From CAVYXF01 sp963772335 (GTDB lineage Bacteria; Pseudomonadota; Alphaproteobacteria; Rhizobiales; Rhodomicrobiaceae), in the NCBI GenBank assembly GCA_963772335.1, contig CAVYXF010000001.1, forward strand, positions 558,001 to 622,000: 64,000 bases of DNA. The letters are read 5' to 3'. The translations under genes and the position numbers were made by a program. Under the pieces are notes generated by a model. That model saw only the letters and a program-made list of their open reading frames with translations. It was not told where the DNA came from and ran no database searches. Position 1 is the stretch's first letter, and each line of letters starts with the position of its first letter. Below, one piece after another: positions 45,581-54,425 of the stretch.

Positions 45581-47133
45581 GCCGCCTTCTCCGGTTCGTG
45601 AGCCGTGCCGAGTGCAGCAACGAGGATCTCTTCCTCGGTCAGCTTCTCCCCTTGCGCAATCTCGGCTGCCACACGGCCAGCATAGAGCACCATAACCCGA
45701 TCGCAGAGATAGACGAGCTCGGGTATCTCGGTGGAATGGAACAGCACGGCGCCGCCTGCGTCGGCATAGGCACGGATCAGCCGGTAAAGCTCGGTCTTGG
45801 TGCCAACATCGATGCCGCGCGTCGGGTCGAACAGCAGGAGGCAGCGGCTCTCGGCCAGGAGCCATTTCGCAATCGCGATCTTCTGCTGGTTGCCGCCCGA
45901 GAACGCGCCGACGCGGGTCCACAGCGCCCGCCTGTCCACCGCGACCCGGTCGAAAACTGTCTCGACCGCCGCCGTTTCGGCCGCGCTGTCGATGAGAACG
46001 CCCCTGGCGAAGCGGTCGATCACAGGCAGGGAAGCGTTATGCTTGCCGGTAAGCTTGAGGAACAGCGCCTCGGTCTTTCGATCTTCGGGCACGAGGCTTA
46101 TGCCGATATTGGCACGTACCGCGTCGCGAGGCGTGGTGATCGCGATAGGCTTGCCGTCGACCCGCAGCGCTCCCGCGACGAGGTCCGTCATGCCGAAGCA
46201 GGCGAGGAACAGATCGAGCTGGCCCATGCCCTGGAGCCCAGCCACGCCCAGGATTTCGCCGGCGCGCAAACTGAACGAGGCCTCCTGCAATTTCCCGGCC
46301 GTCCCGATCCGATCGGCACCGAGCACCTCCGCACCGAATTTGCGCTCGCCCGCGCCGCGCGGCGGGAAGGTGTGCGAGAACGAGCGTCCCGCGATCATGC
46401 GGATCACCTCGCCATCGTCGAAATCGGCAACCGGCCCGGTGGCAATGTGCTTGCCGTTGCGCAGCACCGTCACGGTGTCGCAGAATGCACGAACCTCACG
46501 CAGGCGGTGCGAGATAAAGACGGTGGTCACACCCTTGCGGCGCTGAGCCTCGATGATGTCGCCCAGCCAGTCGACGTCGCGGCCCGACAGGGTGGACGTC
46601 GGCTCGTCAAGCAGGAGGATGCGCGGCTCGCGGAAGATGGCACGGGCGATCTCGATCTTCTGCTGGATCGCGAGATCGAGGTCTTCCATATCGTCGTCGA
46701 GCGGGATGTCGCCCATTCGAAGCGCGGCGAGGTGGCGCGAGACGATGTCGTGCGCCTGGCGCCGGCGAATGGTGCCGAACGCGCCGACGGGCCCGTAGGG
46801 CAGCAGCATATTGTCGAGGACGGTCAGGTCGTCGACGAGGGTCATTTCCTGAAAGGCGGTCTGGATACCGCGGGCATGCGCGGCGCGAGGCGAAGTCAGG
46901 CGCGCTTCCTGGCCGAAGATCGCGAAGCTCCCGGCATCCGGCAGGACCAGACCGGAAAGCAGCTTGACGATGGTCGACTTGCCCGCGCCATTCTCGCCGA
47001 GCAATGCGTGCACGCTGCCGCGCGAAATGGCGAATGAGACGTCATCGACCGCCACTGTCGCGCCGTAGACCTTGCGAACGTGCTGGACGGCGACCGCCGT
47101 TTCATCACGTTGCTCGTGAGCTTCATCGGACAT
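45577..47133 (-). CDS. RbsA-type ABC transporter ATPase with two ATP-binding domains
   Basis: This ATPase of 518 residues has two nucleotide-binding halves. The first has Walker A GENGAGKST, Walker B ILLLDEPTSTL and VFISHRLREV. The second half has a degenerate Walker A (GLQGMGQLD), as is normal in RbsA-type proteins, and a signature GGNQQKIAIAKWL. It powers carbohydrate uptake with the fused permease and the periplasmic protein upstream. Its start is 102 bases after the stop of the binding-protein gene. Confidence 0.92.
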   Translation of the reverse strand: MSDEAHEQRDETAVAVQHVRKVYGATVAVDDVSFAISRGSVHALLGENGAGKSTIVKLLSGLVLPDAGSFAIFGQEARLTSPRAAHARGIQTAFQEMTLVDDLTVLDNMLLPYGPVGAFGTIRRRQAHDIVSRHLAALRMGDIPLDDDMEDLDLAIQQKIEIARAIFREPRILLLDEPTSTLSGRDVDWLGDIIEAQRRKGVTTVFISHRLREVRAFCDTVTVLRNGKHIATGPVADFDDGEVIRMIAGRSFSHTFPPRGAGERKFGAEVLGADRIGTAGKLQEASFSLRAGEILGVAGLQGMGQLDLFLACFGMTDLVAGALRVDGKPIAITTPRDAVRANIGISLVPEDRKTEALFLKLTGKHNASLPVIDRFARGVLIDSAAETAAVETVFDRVAVDRRALWTRVGAFSGGNQQKIAIAKWLLAESRCLLLFDPTRGIDVGTKTELYRLIRAYADAGGAVLFHSTEIPELVYLCDRVMVLYAGRVAAEIAQGEKLTEEEILVAALGTAHEPEKAA

Positions 47134-47235
47134 CGCGCACTTTCGAGACCGGCATTCGGGCGATGAGGCGACCGGAGAATGCGGGCGGACTGGCCGCTAC
47201 GGCCGGCCAGTCCGGTTATCAGGTCGCAGTAGGGC

Positions 47236-48366
47236 TCACTGCTCAGGCTGGCCGACAAGCGCGGCCTGCAGCCCGATCTCTGGGGTTTCAGGCGAATAGA
47301 TCGAGGCAAACCACCCCGGATTCGGTACGAGCGCCGGCGGAAATGCGTTGCAGCCCTCCTTCATCTCGGCCCAAGTGCCTTCCTTGCAATATTTGACGGT
47401 GTCGTTGGTGACCAGGGGCAGCGGCAGGGCGATCTTCTTGGGTACGTCCTTGCCCTCGAGCTTCTGCACGGCGAGCTTCAGCGCATAGCCGCCGGCATAA
47501 GGAGGCGACGCGTAGGAGATACGGGGAGCGCCCATCGGCACATAAGTACCGTTGCCGCCTTCGACCTCGGTACCTGCGGGCAGCATCTGGATGCGGCCGC
47601 CATTTGCGCCTTCCCCGGCGCAAGGCTTGAGCTGGTCCGGCTTCTTGCCGGCTTCGATCTGCATAGTATTGGCGGTGTAACAGCCGACCTGCATCCAAAG
47701 CCCGTCGATCTGATCCCAGTTGCGGGTCGCGAGGATCTTCGACAGCTCCGTGCGCGCGACCGCCTGGCTCCACATCCCGACCGCCTCGGCGACGATCTTG
47801 ATGTCGGGAGATTTGGCGAACACTTCCTTTGCCGCTTTCGTCCGCAAGGTATCGACCGATGTGCCGGGCACGCCGGTGATGGTGATAATGTTGCCTTTCC
47901 CGCCCAGCTTCTTGACCAGCCACTCGGCCGTAACGCGGCCTGCCTCCTCCTGGTCGATGGAAACGTTGTAGGCGCAAGGTTCGGTGATCTCGGCGTCATA
48001 GGCGATAATCATAACGCCCTTGTCACATGCGTTCTTCACGGCTGAATTCAGTGCCGTCGGCGAGATCGGATAGACGACGATGGCCTGGGCACCCTGCTGC
48101 ACCATCGCGTTGATCTGCTGGATCTGACGCTGGGCATTCGGTCCGGCGACTTGGACCTGCAGGTCCACCTTGTCGGCAAAGTTCTTGTGGGCTGCCATGG
48201 CCTTGACCATGTTGGCCGCCTCTGCCTGCCAGTCGTTGCCGATGTAACTCATCGACAGGAAGATCTTAAACTTCTTTTCGGCTGCGCCCACGCTGCCGAA
48301 AAGGCATCCCCCCGCAACGGCAGCAGCGCCGACACAAAAGGCCAGCCTCGACATAAGGTTCCTCAC
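47236..48366 (-). CDS. Periplasmic sugar-binding protein, RbsB/TorT-like
   Basis: This periplasmic binding protein (family 4 type) of about 376 residues has a signal peptide ending SVGAAEKK. The mature part starts FKIFLSMSYIGNDWQAEAAN and has the sugar-binding pattern AIVVYPISPTALNSAV and DAEITEPCAYNVSIDQ. I prefer the GTG at 48366 with GGGAGG five bases upstream; an ATG at 48354 would also work. It heads the importer operon and is divergent from the FadR-type regulator gene, the likely controller. Confidence 0.88.
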   Translation of the reverse strand: MRNLMSRLAFCVGAAAVAGGCLFGSVGAAEKKFKIFLSMSYIGNDWQAEAANMVKAMAAHKNFADKVDLQVQVAGPNAQRQIQQINAMVQQGAQAIVVYPISPTALNSAVKNACDKGVMIIAYDAEITEPCAYNVSIDQEEAGRVTAEWLVKKLGGKGNIITITGVPGTSVDTLRTKAAKEVFAKSPDIKIVAEAVGMWSQAVARTELSKILATRNWDQIDGLWMQVGCYTANTMQIEAGKKPDQLKPCAGEGANGGRIQMLPAGTEVEGGNGTYVPMGAPRISYASPPYAGGYALKLAVQKLEGKDVPKKIALPLPLVTNDTVKYCKEGTWAEMKEGCNAFPPALVPNPGWFASIYSPETPEIGLQAALVGQPEQ

Positions 48367-48569
48367 TGTTTCCTCCCTCGCCACTCATGGGCTTTTGACC
48401 ATTCGTGCAGCCTTCGAGGCGACTGTCACTAGGTATGTGATCATAGATCAAAGGTCGAATATTGTGCAAGAATGATACTGCGGGCATTCTTGAGTTGCTA
48501 TCGCCGCATGTTGAAGTGCGGCATGGGAAATAAGAAGCCTGAGGCCTGTCCATCTCTCGATCGGCATCA

Positions 48570-49562
48570 ATGAGCAGCATTTCAACCGGTCCCCGCTTCG
48601 ATGTCTCGCGAGCGCCACGTGGTACCCTGCAGGACTACGTCTATCGCGAGCTCTGCGAGCTGATCCTCGACGGCGCGATTGCCCCGGGTCAGTCGGTCAC
48701 CATTCAGGCGCTGGCGAACGCCTTCGGAGTGAGCGCGATGCCAGTCCGTGAGGCATTGCAACGGCTTACGGCCGCGCGCGTTCTCACTGTGATCTCTGGA
48801 CGGTCCATTGGCATTCCGCCGCTCAGCAAGGAACGCATGCTGGACCTCAGGCGCGTGCGCGTGGAAGTGGAGGCGTTGGCTGGCGAATGGGCCACAGCCC
48901 GCATGAGCCCTGCCGATCTGCGAAAACTCGAACAGCTCTTGCGGAAAGCCGATATTGCTGCGGACGAAGGTGACAAATCGTATATTGCCTTAAACCGGGC
49001 ACTACATTTCACAATTTACCGTGCATCGGGGTCGGATGCACTGGTGGCCATCATTGAAAATCTTTGGCTTCAGGTCAGCCCTTATTTCCACTTCCTGTAT
49101 TCTTCCGGAAACCCTCATCAGACCAAAAAAATGCATGCTCAAATTTTAGAGGGATTGCGTAATCGCGATCCAGATATGGTGCGCTCCGGCCTCATCGCGG
49201 ACATTGGCGCGGCTGGCCGGGTGATGGACGAATTGCTCCAGCCGGAGACGTCCCCAGCAGCCTGCGACATTGCTTCAGGTCCCGATGCGGCCCGGCGCCA
49301 TCCAGGTCCAGCTCTCAATGAACGTGGCCGTCGCTCCGGAGCGGACGGCGATCCTTGGGAAAGTCGGATCGCGGCCTGGCTGCCCGGGAGGAGCAGCATC
49401 ACGATTGCAGAGATCCTGGAACAGCTCGGCCAACAGCCCGACAAGCACCAACATGCCGCGGGTCAGCGCGTGGGCCGCATCCTTCAGTCTTTCGGCTGGA
49501 CACGTGCGCAACGGCGGATTGGCGGCAAGGCTGTCCGCGTCTATGTCGGGCCATCACGGTGA
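48570..49562 (+). CDS. FadR-type GntR regulator with an unusual primase-like C-terminal tail
   Basis: Residues 15-85 are a GntR winged helix (YRELCELILDGAIAPGQSV, AFGVSAMPVREALQRL). Residues about 90-225 are an FCD ligand domain. Family members normally end here. This one goes on through a Pro/Gly/Arg-rich linker into about 65 residues that look like the C-terminal winged helix of island-borne VapE/primase-helicase proteins: SRIAAWLPGRSSITIAEILE, then RVGRILQSFGWTRAQRRIGG. The gene is divergent from the sugar importer and likely regulates it. The tail may come from a deletion that fused two genes. Confidence 0.8.
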   Translation: MSSISTGPRFDVSRAPRGTLQDYVYRELCELILDGAIAPGQSVTIQALANAFGVSAMPVREALQRLTAARVLTVISGRSIGIPPLSKERMLDLRRVRVEVEALAGEWATARMSPADLRKLEQLLRKADIAADEGDKSYIALNRALHFTIYRASGSDALVAIIENLWLQVSPYFHFLYSSGNPHQTKKMHAQILEGLRNRDPDMVRSGLIADIGAAGRVMDELLQPETSPAACDIASGPDAARRHPGPALNERGRRSGADGDPWESRIAAWLPGRSSITIAEILEQLGQQPDKHQHAAGQRVGRILQSFGWTRAQRRIGGKAVRVYVGPSR

Positions 49563-49918
49563 GCGCAGATGTCACCAGGTTAGACTGAAGTCAGGTTTAA
49601 TGTGCAGTGCTGCGGAGCCCGCGTCTTTCGCGATAAGCGCCGATTGCGATCGCCGTTTTTAGCCGAACATCTCGGAAAGGGTTTTGGTGGGCCCGGCAGG
49701 ACTCGAATTGGGCGGTAAATCTGCTTTTAGGCAAGGTAGCGCAAGCAACGGTCCAATTGAGATACCCCCATTTTCCACCCCCGGCAATGCTGTCTTGCCG
49801 TGGCCAGCTCGTAAAGCCGCAGGTCGCGATCATCCGTGTTGCCGTGTCGTCTAGCACCAGGCGCGTCAAGAGCGACCGTCCTCCTTTGCTCTCTCCAAGA
49901 TCGGTCTATGATGCAACC
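49563..49918. other. Gap between the GntR-fusion gene and the SRAP gene
   Basis: This is 356 bases without a gene I can support on either strand. It contains the tRNA 3' remnant. The rest, from 49710 on, has coding-like composition on the minus strand but no recognisable family. Confidence 0.4.
49685..49707 (-). other. 23-nt tRNA 3' end, likely attachment-site remnant
   Basis: On the minus strand the sequence reads TTCGAGTCCTGCCGGGCCC followed by ACCA: a T-loop, T-stem and acceptor 3' strand with CCA, but with no 5' half of a tRNA next to it. Such lone tRNA 3' ends are the far attachment sites of integrative elements. No intact tRNA with this end lies in the window. Confidence 0.65.
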
Positions 49919-50512
49919 ATGTGCAATGATTACGAGCAGCACGTCCGCTGGGCCGAATACTGCCGGATGATGCAGGCCCTGGAGCTTGGCATACCGACCC
50001 GGCAGTCTGAAGCGGACCTGCCCCAAGCCGACCACATCAGGATCGGCGATCTGGGGCCGGCAATGCGCGCCAGCGGCAATGCCATCGAGTTGACGCCGAT
50101 GCGATTCGGCTTCCCGCCGCCGCGGCCGAAAGCCTCTCCGGTCTTCAATTTCCGCTCAGAAGGGCGGCGCTTTCACGAGAGCAAGCGTTGCCTCATCCTG
50201 GCCTCCGCCTTTTTCGAGTTCACCGGCAAGAAATACCCGAAGGCTATGCACCGGTTCACGCTCGCGGGCGCGCCGTTCCTGGCAATCGCCGGACTCTGGC
50301 GCGAAGGGCAGGATAATCAGCCGCCCTCCTTCACCATGCTGACCACGGCACCGGGGCCGGACGTTGCGCCCTATCACAGTCGGCAGATGGTCGTGCTTCA
50401 TCCCGAGCACTGGGCAGATTGGATTTATCTGACGAAGCCGGAGGGCGAATTGCTGCAACCGCTGACTGCTGGGTCATTGAAGGCCGAGACAGTCCGTAAG
50501 GGCAGTGATTAG
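49919..50512 (+). CDS. SRAP (YedK/HMCES-like) DNA-protein-crosslink protein
   Basis: SRAP proteins bind abasic sites in single-stranded DNA through the amino-terminal Cys and form a protective thiazolidine crosslink. Starting at the ATG at 49919 gives MCNDYEQH with Cys2 exposed after Met removal. Other family residues are visible: the Asn and Arg in FNFRSEGRRF, Glu in ASAFFEFTGKK and His in APYHSRQMVV. At 197 residues it is slightly short. Longer in-frame starts would bury the Cys and are excluded. I see no LexA box in front of it. It is the third abasic-site or uracil-related gene in the window. Confidence 0.88.
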   Translation: MCNDYEQHVRWAEYCRMMQALELGIPTRQSEADLPQADHIRIGDLGPAMRASGNAIELTPMRFGFPPPRPKASPVFNFRSEGRRFHESKRCLILASAFFEFTGKKYPKAMHRFTLAGAPFLAIAGLWREGQDNQPPSFTMLTTAPGPDVAPYHSRQMVVLHPEHWADWIYLTKPEGELLQPLTAGSLKAETVRKGSD

Positions 50513-50572
50513 GCATTCGCTCGGCTTGAGCTCCCTTTGGTCGCGGCCCGTGCCATCTGCCCCCTGCAATAG

Positions 50573-50832
50573 AGGTGGTACGCCGACGCGGCGCGGCTTG
50601 GCTTCACCCATAACGTCACCCGCAGCCAGCTTGAGCATACCACCCTGCTGATGACCCGCAATTCGCCGGCCGTGCAGTCGCGCGGCGACCTCGCCATGTT
50701 CCGCTGGGACGCCACGACCGCCCTTCCGCGCCTGTCGGTGCCGACGCTGGTGATCGGCAGGTCCAAGGACATCGTCACCAAGCCAGAGGCGAACCGTACC
50801 ATTGCCGCCGCGGCTCCCCGCGCGAGGCTGTT
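50573..50832 (+). pseudogene. Alpha/beta-hydrolase fragment
   Basis: An open frame without a proper start reads YADAARLGFTHNVTRSQLE, then SRGDLAMFRWDATTALPRLS and VPTLVIGRSKDIVTKPEAN. This is the cap and C-terminal strand of an alpha/beta hydrolase with the catalytic Asp in SKDIV; the nucleophile Ser and the final His are missing. The frame runs on without a stop into the next gene. Confidence 0.7.
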
Positions 50833-50932
50833 TCGCCCTAGCCGCGCAACGGCGAAGGCGGACTCTCTCGTACCATTCCGCCTGCGCCAGACCTCCCTTG
50901 ACGAGTCCGTGCATCGCCCGCATCGTCCACTC

Positions 50933-52480
50933 ATGAACCGAAGGACATTTCTCACCACATCCGCCGGCGCGGCGGCCGGGATGGCGCTGCCAGGAGCTTT
51001 TGCCGCCGGCGGCGCGCGGGTGGACACGCAGAGAGCCAAAAGCGTCATCGAGCTGGATCCGGCGCCGCTATACGATTTATCGCCGTACCTCTTCATGCAG
51101 TTCATGGAGCCGCTCGGCGCCACCGATGGGTCAGTCGAAGCGGCGTGGGACCATCTACGCGAAGACTGGCGCGAGGATGTCGTGGCGATTACCCGCGAGC
51201 TCGGCCCGACAATGATGCGCTGGGGCGGAATCTTCGCGGACTACTATCGATGGAGAGAAGGCGTCGGACCGCGAGACCGACGGCCGTCGATGCTCAATCT
51301 GCTCTGGGGCGGTATCGAATCGAACCAGGTCGGCACCGTCGAATTCGTCGACCTGTGCCGGCGAGTCGGGGCAGCGCCGCTCATCTGCGTCAACTTCGAA
51401 TCGGATGGCCGTATACAATACAGCAATGTCCGTGGTCAGATGCGGACGGCTGACGCCACGGAAGCGTCGGCCTGGGTGGCGTACTGCAACGATCCGGACA
51501 ATCGCGACCGAAAGTCTCATGGCCATGCGGCTCCGCTGAACGTCCGGCATTGGCAGGTCGGCAACGAGACGTCCTACGACGAGAACGGTTTCGACCTCGA
51601 GACCGCGGCGCGAAAGACCGTCGCGTTCGCCAAAGCGATGCGCGCGGTGGATCCCGCCATTGAGGTGATCGCGTGGGGCGACAGTGGATGGGCGCCCCGC
51701 ATGGCGGAGGTGGCCGGCGAACACGTGCAATATCTCGCGTTTCATCACATGTTCGATCCGGACTCTCCGCGCCAGCCGGTCTTGCGCGGCGAGGCGTACC
51801 GGCGCGATCCCGATGCCACATGGGCGCAATTGATGGCGGCGTGGCAGCTTGCCGACGCCAAGATTCGCTCCGTTCGCGACACTCTGGGCTCCGCCAAGAT
51901 TCCGCTCGCGATGACGGAGTGCCACTTCATTATTCCCGGCCGCGACCGCGGTGACGTGCTCGCTTCGTGGGCGGCCGGCGTGTCCTACGCACGCATTCTC
52001 AACACGCATCAACGTCATGGGGACGTGCTGAAAATTGCAACTGCGGCGGACTTCTGCGGCACACGCTGGCAGAACAACGCCGTGATCATTCCGACGCCGA
52101 ACGGGAACGACCGCGCGTATCTCCAGCCCGTGGCCCGCGTGATGCAGCTGTATCGCCATCATATCGGCAGTCACGCGATCAAAGTGGTGCGCGCGCCGGA
52201 CGGCCTCGACATCGTCGCGAGCCGCCGCGACCACACGGCGTACCTTCACGTCGTAAACACGCTGCGCACGCGATCCGTCAGCACCTCGATCCAGCTTGGA
52301 AAAAACGCTCTCACGAGCGGACGCGTGTTCGAGATCAGCGCGGATCCGGCCGTGGAGGTGTCGTATCTGAACGCGGCGGATGTCATGAGCACAGTCGAGA
52401 AGCCATTCGCTGACACTGGCATCTGGCAGTTCCCGGCCGCATCGGTGTCTGCGCTGGAACTCGCGATACCATCGGACTGA
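50933..52480 (+). CDS. Secreted GH51-like alpha-L-arabinofuranosidase
   Basis: This glycosidase of 515 residues has a twin-arginine signal (MNRRTFLTTSAGAAAGMALP) cleaved near AFAAG. The catalytic pair expected for GH51 is visible: the acid/base Glu in HWQVGNETSY and a nucleophile Glu in LAMTECHF. The N-terminal LSPYLFMQFMEP matches the 'ygqFiE' start of GH51. It would release arabinofuranose outside the cytoplasm. The start at 50933 is chosen for the signal peptide; the open frame continues upstream into an unrelated hydrolase relic. Base use looks more mixed than in neighbours, consistent with transfer. Confidence 0.75.
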   Translation: MNRRTFLTTSAGAAAGMALPGAFAAGGARVDTQRAKSVIELDPAPLYDLSPYLFMQFMEPLGATDGSVEAAWDHLREDWREDVVAITRELGPTMMRWGGIFADYYRWREGVGPRDRRPSMLNLLWGGIESNQVGTVEFVDLCRRVGAAPLICVNFESDGRIQYSNVRGQMRTADATEASAWVAYCNDPDNRDRKSHGHAAPLNVRHWQVGNETSYDENGFDLETAARKTVAFAKAMRAVDPAIEVIAWGDSGWAPRMAEVAGEHVQYLAFHHMFDPDSPRQPVLRGEAYRRDPDATWAQLMAAWQLADAKIRSVRDTLGSAKIPLAMTECHFIIPGRDRGDVLASWAAGVSYARILNTHQRHGDVLKIATAADFCGTRWQNNAVIIPTPNGNDRAYLQPVARVMQLYRHHIGSHAIKVVRAPDGLDIVASRRDHTAYLHVVNTLRTRSVSTSIQLGKNALTSGRVFEISADPAVEVSYLNAADVMSTVEKPFADTGIWQFPAASVSALELAIPSD

Positions 52481-52654
52481 CCCGGCGTGAGCCCGGCCGC
52501 CTTGTTCATCGGCGAAGGCGCGCTGGATGTCCGAGTTGAGCGGGGCGCCGTGACGAGGCGGCGTTTCCGGTGGGTGAGAGGCCTACCCGGCCAATCGCTC
52601 CAGAATGGTTAGAACGCAAGGCTCATCTGCGGCTGGCCGGCCGCCAGCTCTTCC

Positions 52655-53764
52655 TTAGTTCTCAAGGCTTGACAGCGTCACGCCGAGCAGGCGGATGCCC
52701 TTTGGCGTCGGCAGGACCTGCTGCAGCAGGTCGAGGGTGACGTCAGTCAACTCGGCCAGCGAGCCGACCGGCGCCGGCAGCGTCCGGCTGCGGGTGATGA
52801 TCTGGAAGTCGGCGTATTTGACCTTCAGCACCACCGTGCGGCCGCGGCAGCGGGCGGTCTCGCAATGCCGCCAAACCTTCTCGATCAGCGGCAGCAGCTC
52901 CTCGCGCATCGGCACGAACTGGGTGAGATCCCCCGAGAAGGTGTTCTCCGCGCCCACCGATTTGCGGATGCGGTCGGCTCGCACTGGCCGCTCGTCGATG
53001 CCGCGCGCGATCCAGTAATAGAAGCGGCCGGCCTTGCCGAATTTCTCCAGTAAGAACGGCATATCCCGCTGGCGCAGATCGAGGCCGGTATGGATGCCGA
53101 GCCGGTTCATTTTGGCGGTGGTGGCGGGGCCGACGCCGTGAAAGCGGCCGACGGGAAGCATCTCGATGAAGGCCGGCCCCATGCGCGGCGTAATGACGAA
53201 CAGCCCGTCGGGCTTGCGGTGATCGGAGGCGAGTTTGGCGAGGAACTTGTTGTAGGACACGCCCGCCGACGCGGTCAGGCCGGTCTTTGCGCGGATAGCA
53301 GCGCGGATCTGCTCGGCAATCTCGATCGCCGACGCGACGCCTTTCAGGTTTTCGGTCACGTCAAGATAGGCCTCGTCGAGCGAGAGCGGCTCGATCAGCG
53401 GCGTGTGCTCGGCAAAAATTGCGCGGATCTGCCCTGAGACCTGCTTATAGACGTCGAAGCGGTGCTTGACGAAGATCAGCTCAGGGCACTTGCGCTTTGC
53501 GGTAACCGAGGGCATTGCGGAACGGACGCCGAATTTGCGCGCCTCGTAGCTCGCCGCCGCGACAACGCCTCGCGCCGCCGACCCGCCGACCGCGATCGGC
53601 TTGCCCCGCAATTCGGGATTGTCGCGCTGCTCGACCGAGGCGAAAAAAGCATCCATGTCGATATGGATGATCTTGCGCGGCCGGCTCCTCGCAGCGGCCT
53701 CGTCCACATCCTTGGCCGATGAAGCTTCCCCCGCCTCTCGGTCTTCCTGCCGCTTAGATGCCAT
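52655..53764 (-). CDS. dinB: DNA polymerase IV (DinB)
   Basis: This Y-family polymerase of 369 residues performs translesion synthesis. Catalytic carboxylates are in HIDMDAFFASVEQRD and SLDEAYLDVT, and the helix-hairpin-helix is in VGRFHGVGPATTAKM; the little-finger domain follows from about residue 245. A charged N-terminal extension of about 28 residues precedes the core. A perfect LexA box lies 124 bases upstream of the start, which fits SOS control. There is no imuA or dnaE2 next to it. Confidence 0.95.
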   Translation of the reverse strand: MASKRQEDREAGEASSAKDVDEAAARSRPRKIIHIDMDAFFASVEQRDNPELRGKPIAVGGSAARGVVAAASYEARKFGVRSAMPSVTAKRKCPELIFVKHRFDVYKQVSGQIRAIFAEHTPLIEPLSLDEAYLDVTENLKGVASAIEIAEQIRAAIRAKTGLTASAGVSYNKFLAKLASDHRKPDGLFVITPRMGPAFIEMLPVGRFHGVGPATTAKMNRLGIHTGLDLRQRDMPFLLEKFGKAGRFYYWIARGIDERPVRADRIRKSVGAENTFSGDLTQFVPMREELLPLIEKVWRHCETARCRGRTVVLKVKYADFQIITRSRTLPAPVGSLAELTDVTLDLLQQVLPTPKGIRLLGVTLSSLEN

Positions 53765-53887
53765 TTTGAAGCGATCCTCGCGCCGTCCCCGTCATTCCTG
53801 GGTCCAGCGCCGGACGCCCAAATAACGGGCTCGCGGCGGCCAGCCCAGGTCTGCCTCTGCATAGCTCCGGGAATGGTATTCGAGCAA

Positions 53888-53902
53888 GAACGTTCGTCGA
53901 AC
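53888..53902. promoter_or_regulatory. LexA box (SOS operator) upstream of dinB
   Basis: GAACGTTCGTCGAAC is a perfect GAAC-N7-GAAC direct repeat, i.e. GTTC-N7-GTTC on the strand of dinB. It lies 124 bases before the dinB start. No other gene starts nearby on either strand. Confidence 0.85.
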
Positions 53903-54425
53903 ATCTTGGCGCTTCGATCTGGCTTGGGGCGTGCGCATCACGCCCACCCCGGCCATACACGGTCCGATCAGACTATCCTGTAACGCTCACGTCAGGGTCG
54001 CCGGCTTCCCGTGCCAGCGCATCGGCCTGAGACCAATGTGTGCTCGCGTGAAATTTTGATGTGCTGGACGAGCCGTTCAATGGCCAGATCCGCATCACGG
54101 TCGAGCTGATTGCCGCAGCTTCCGCTCGGCAAGAGCGCGCCGATCCGGCCGTGACGGTCAATCGATCAGCCTGTGACGCGCATCACAGATAATTCCACGG
54201 TTTGAGGCTCAAAATCCACGGCTGCTGCAAACGCAGCAAACAACGCCAGCAGGTGCATCTCAGATGCAGCGGAGAACTAGCCACTTCAAATCGAGATGAA
54301 CTTGCGCAGGAGCTTCGCCTCGCGGCAGGCATCGTTCGCAACCGCTTGGCCGCTGACCGTCTCGGCAGCAGCACAAGTTGGCCGATCCCATCGGCCGCTA
54401 TCATTCAACAGCAAAGGAAGAAGAG
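53903..54425. other. Non-coding gap between dinB and osmC
   Basis: About 520 bases with no gene I can support. It includes short inverted segments near 54225-54240 (GCTGCTGCAAACGCAGCA). Fragments of coding-like sequence near 54050-54170 are not recognisable. Confidence 0.4.

Noticed and set aside
53888..53902. Alternative reading of the dinB LexA box as a simple GAACGTTC palindrome
   Set aside because: The 15-base direct repeat with exact N7 spacing fits the alphaproteobacterial LexA site better than a chance octamer palindrome.
53950..54180. Coding-like stretch reading LDEPFNGQIRITVELIA
   Set aside because: I could not match it to a family and it has no start or neighbours that would support a gene.
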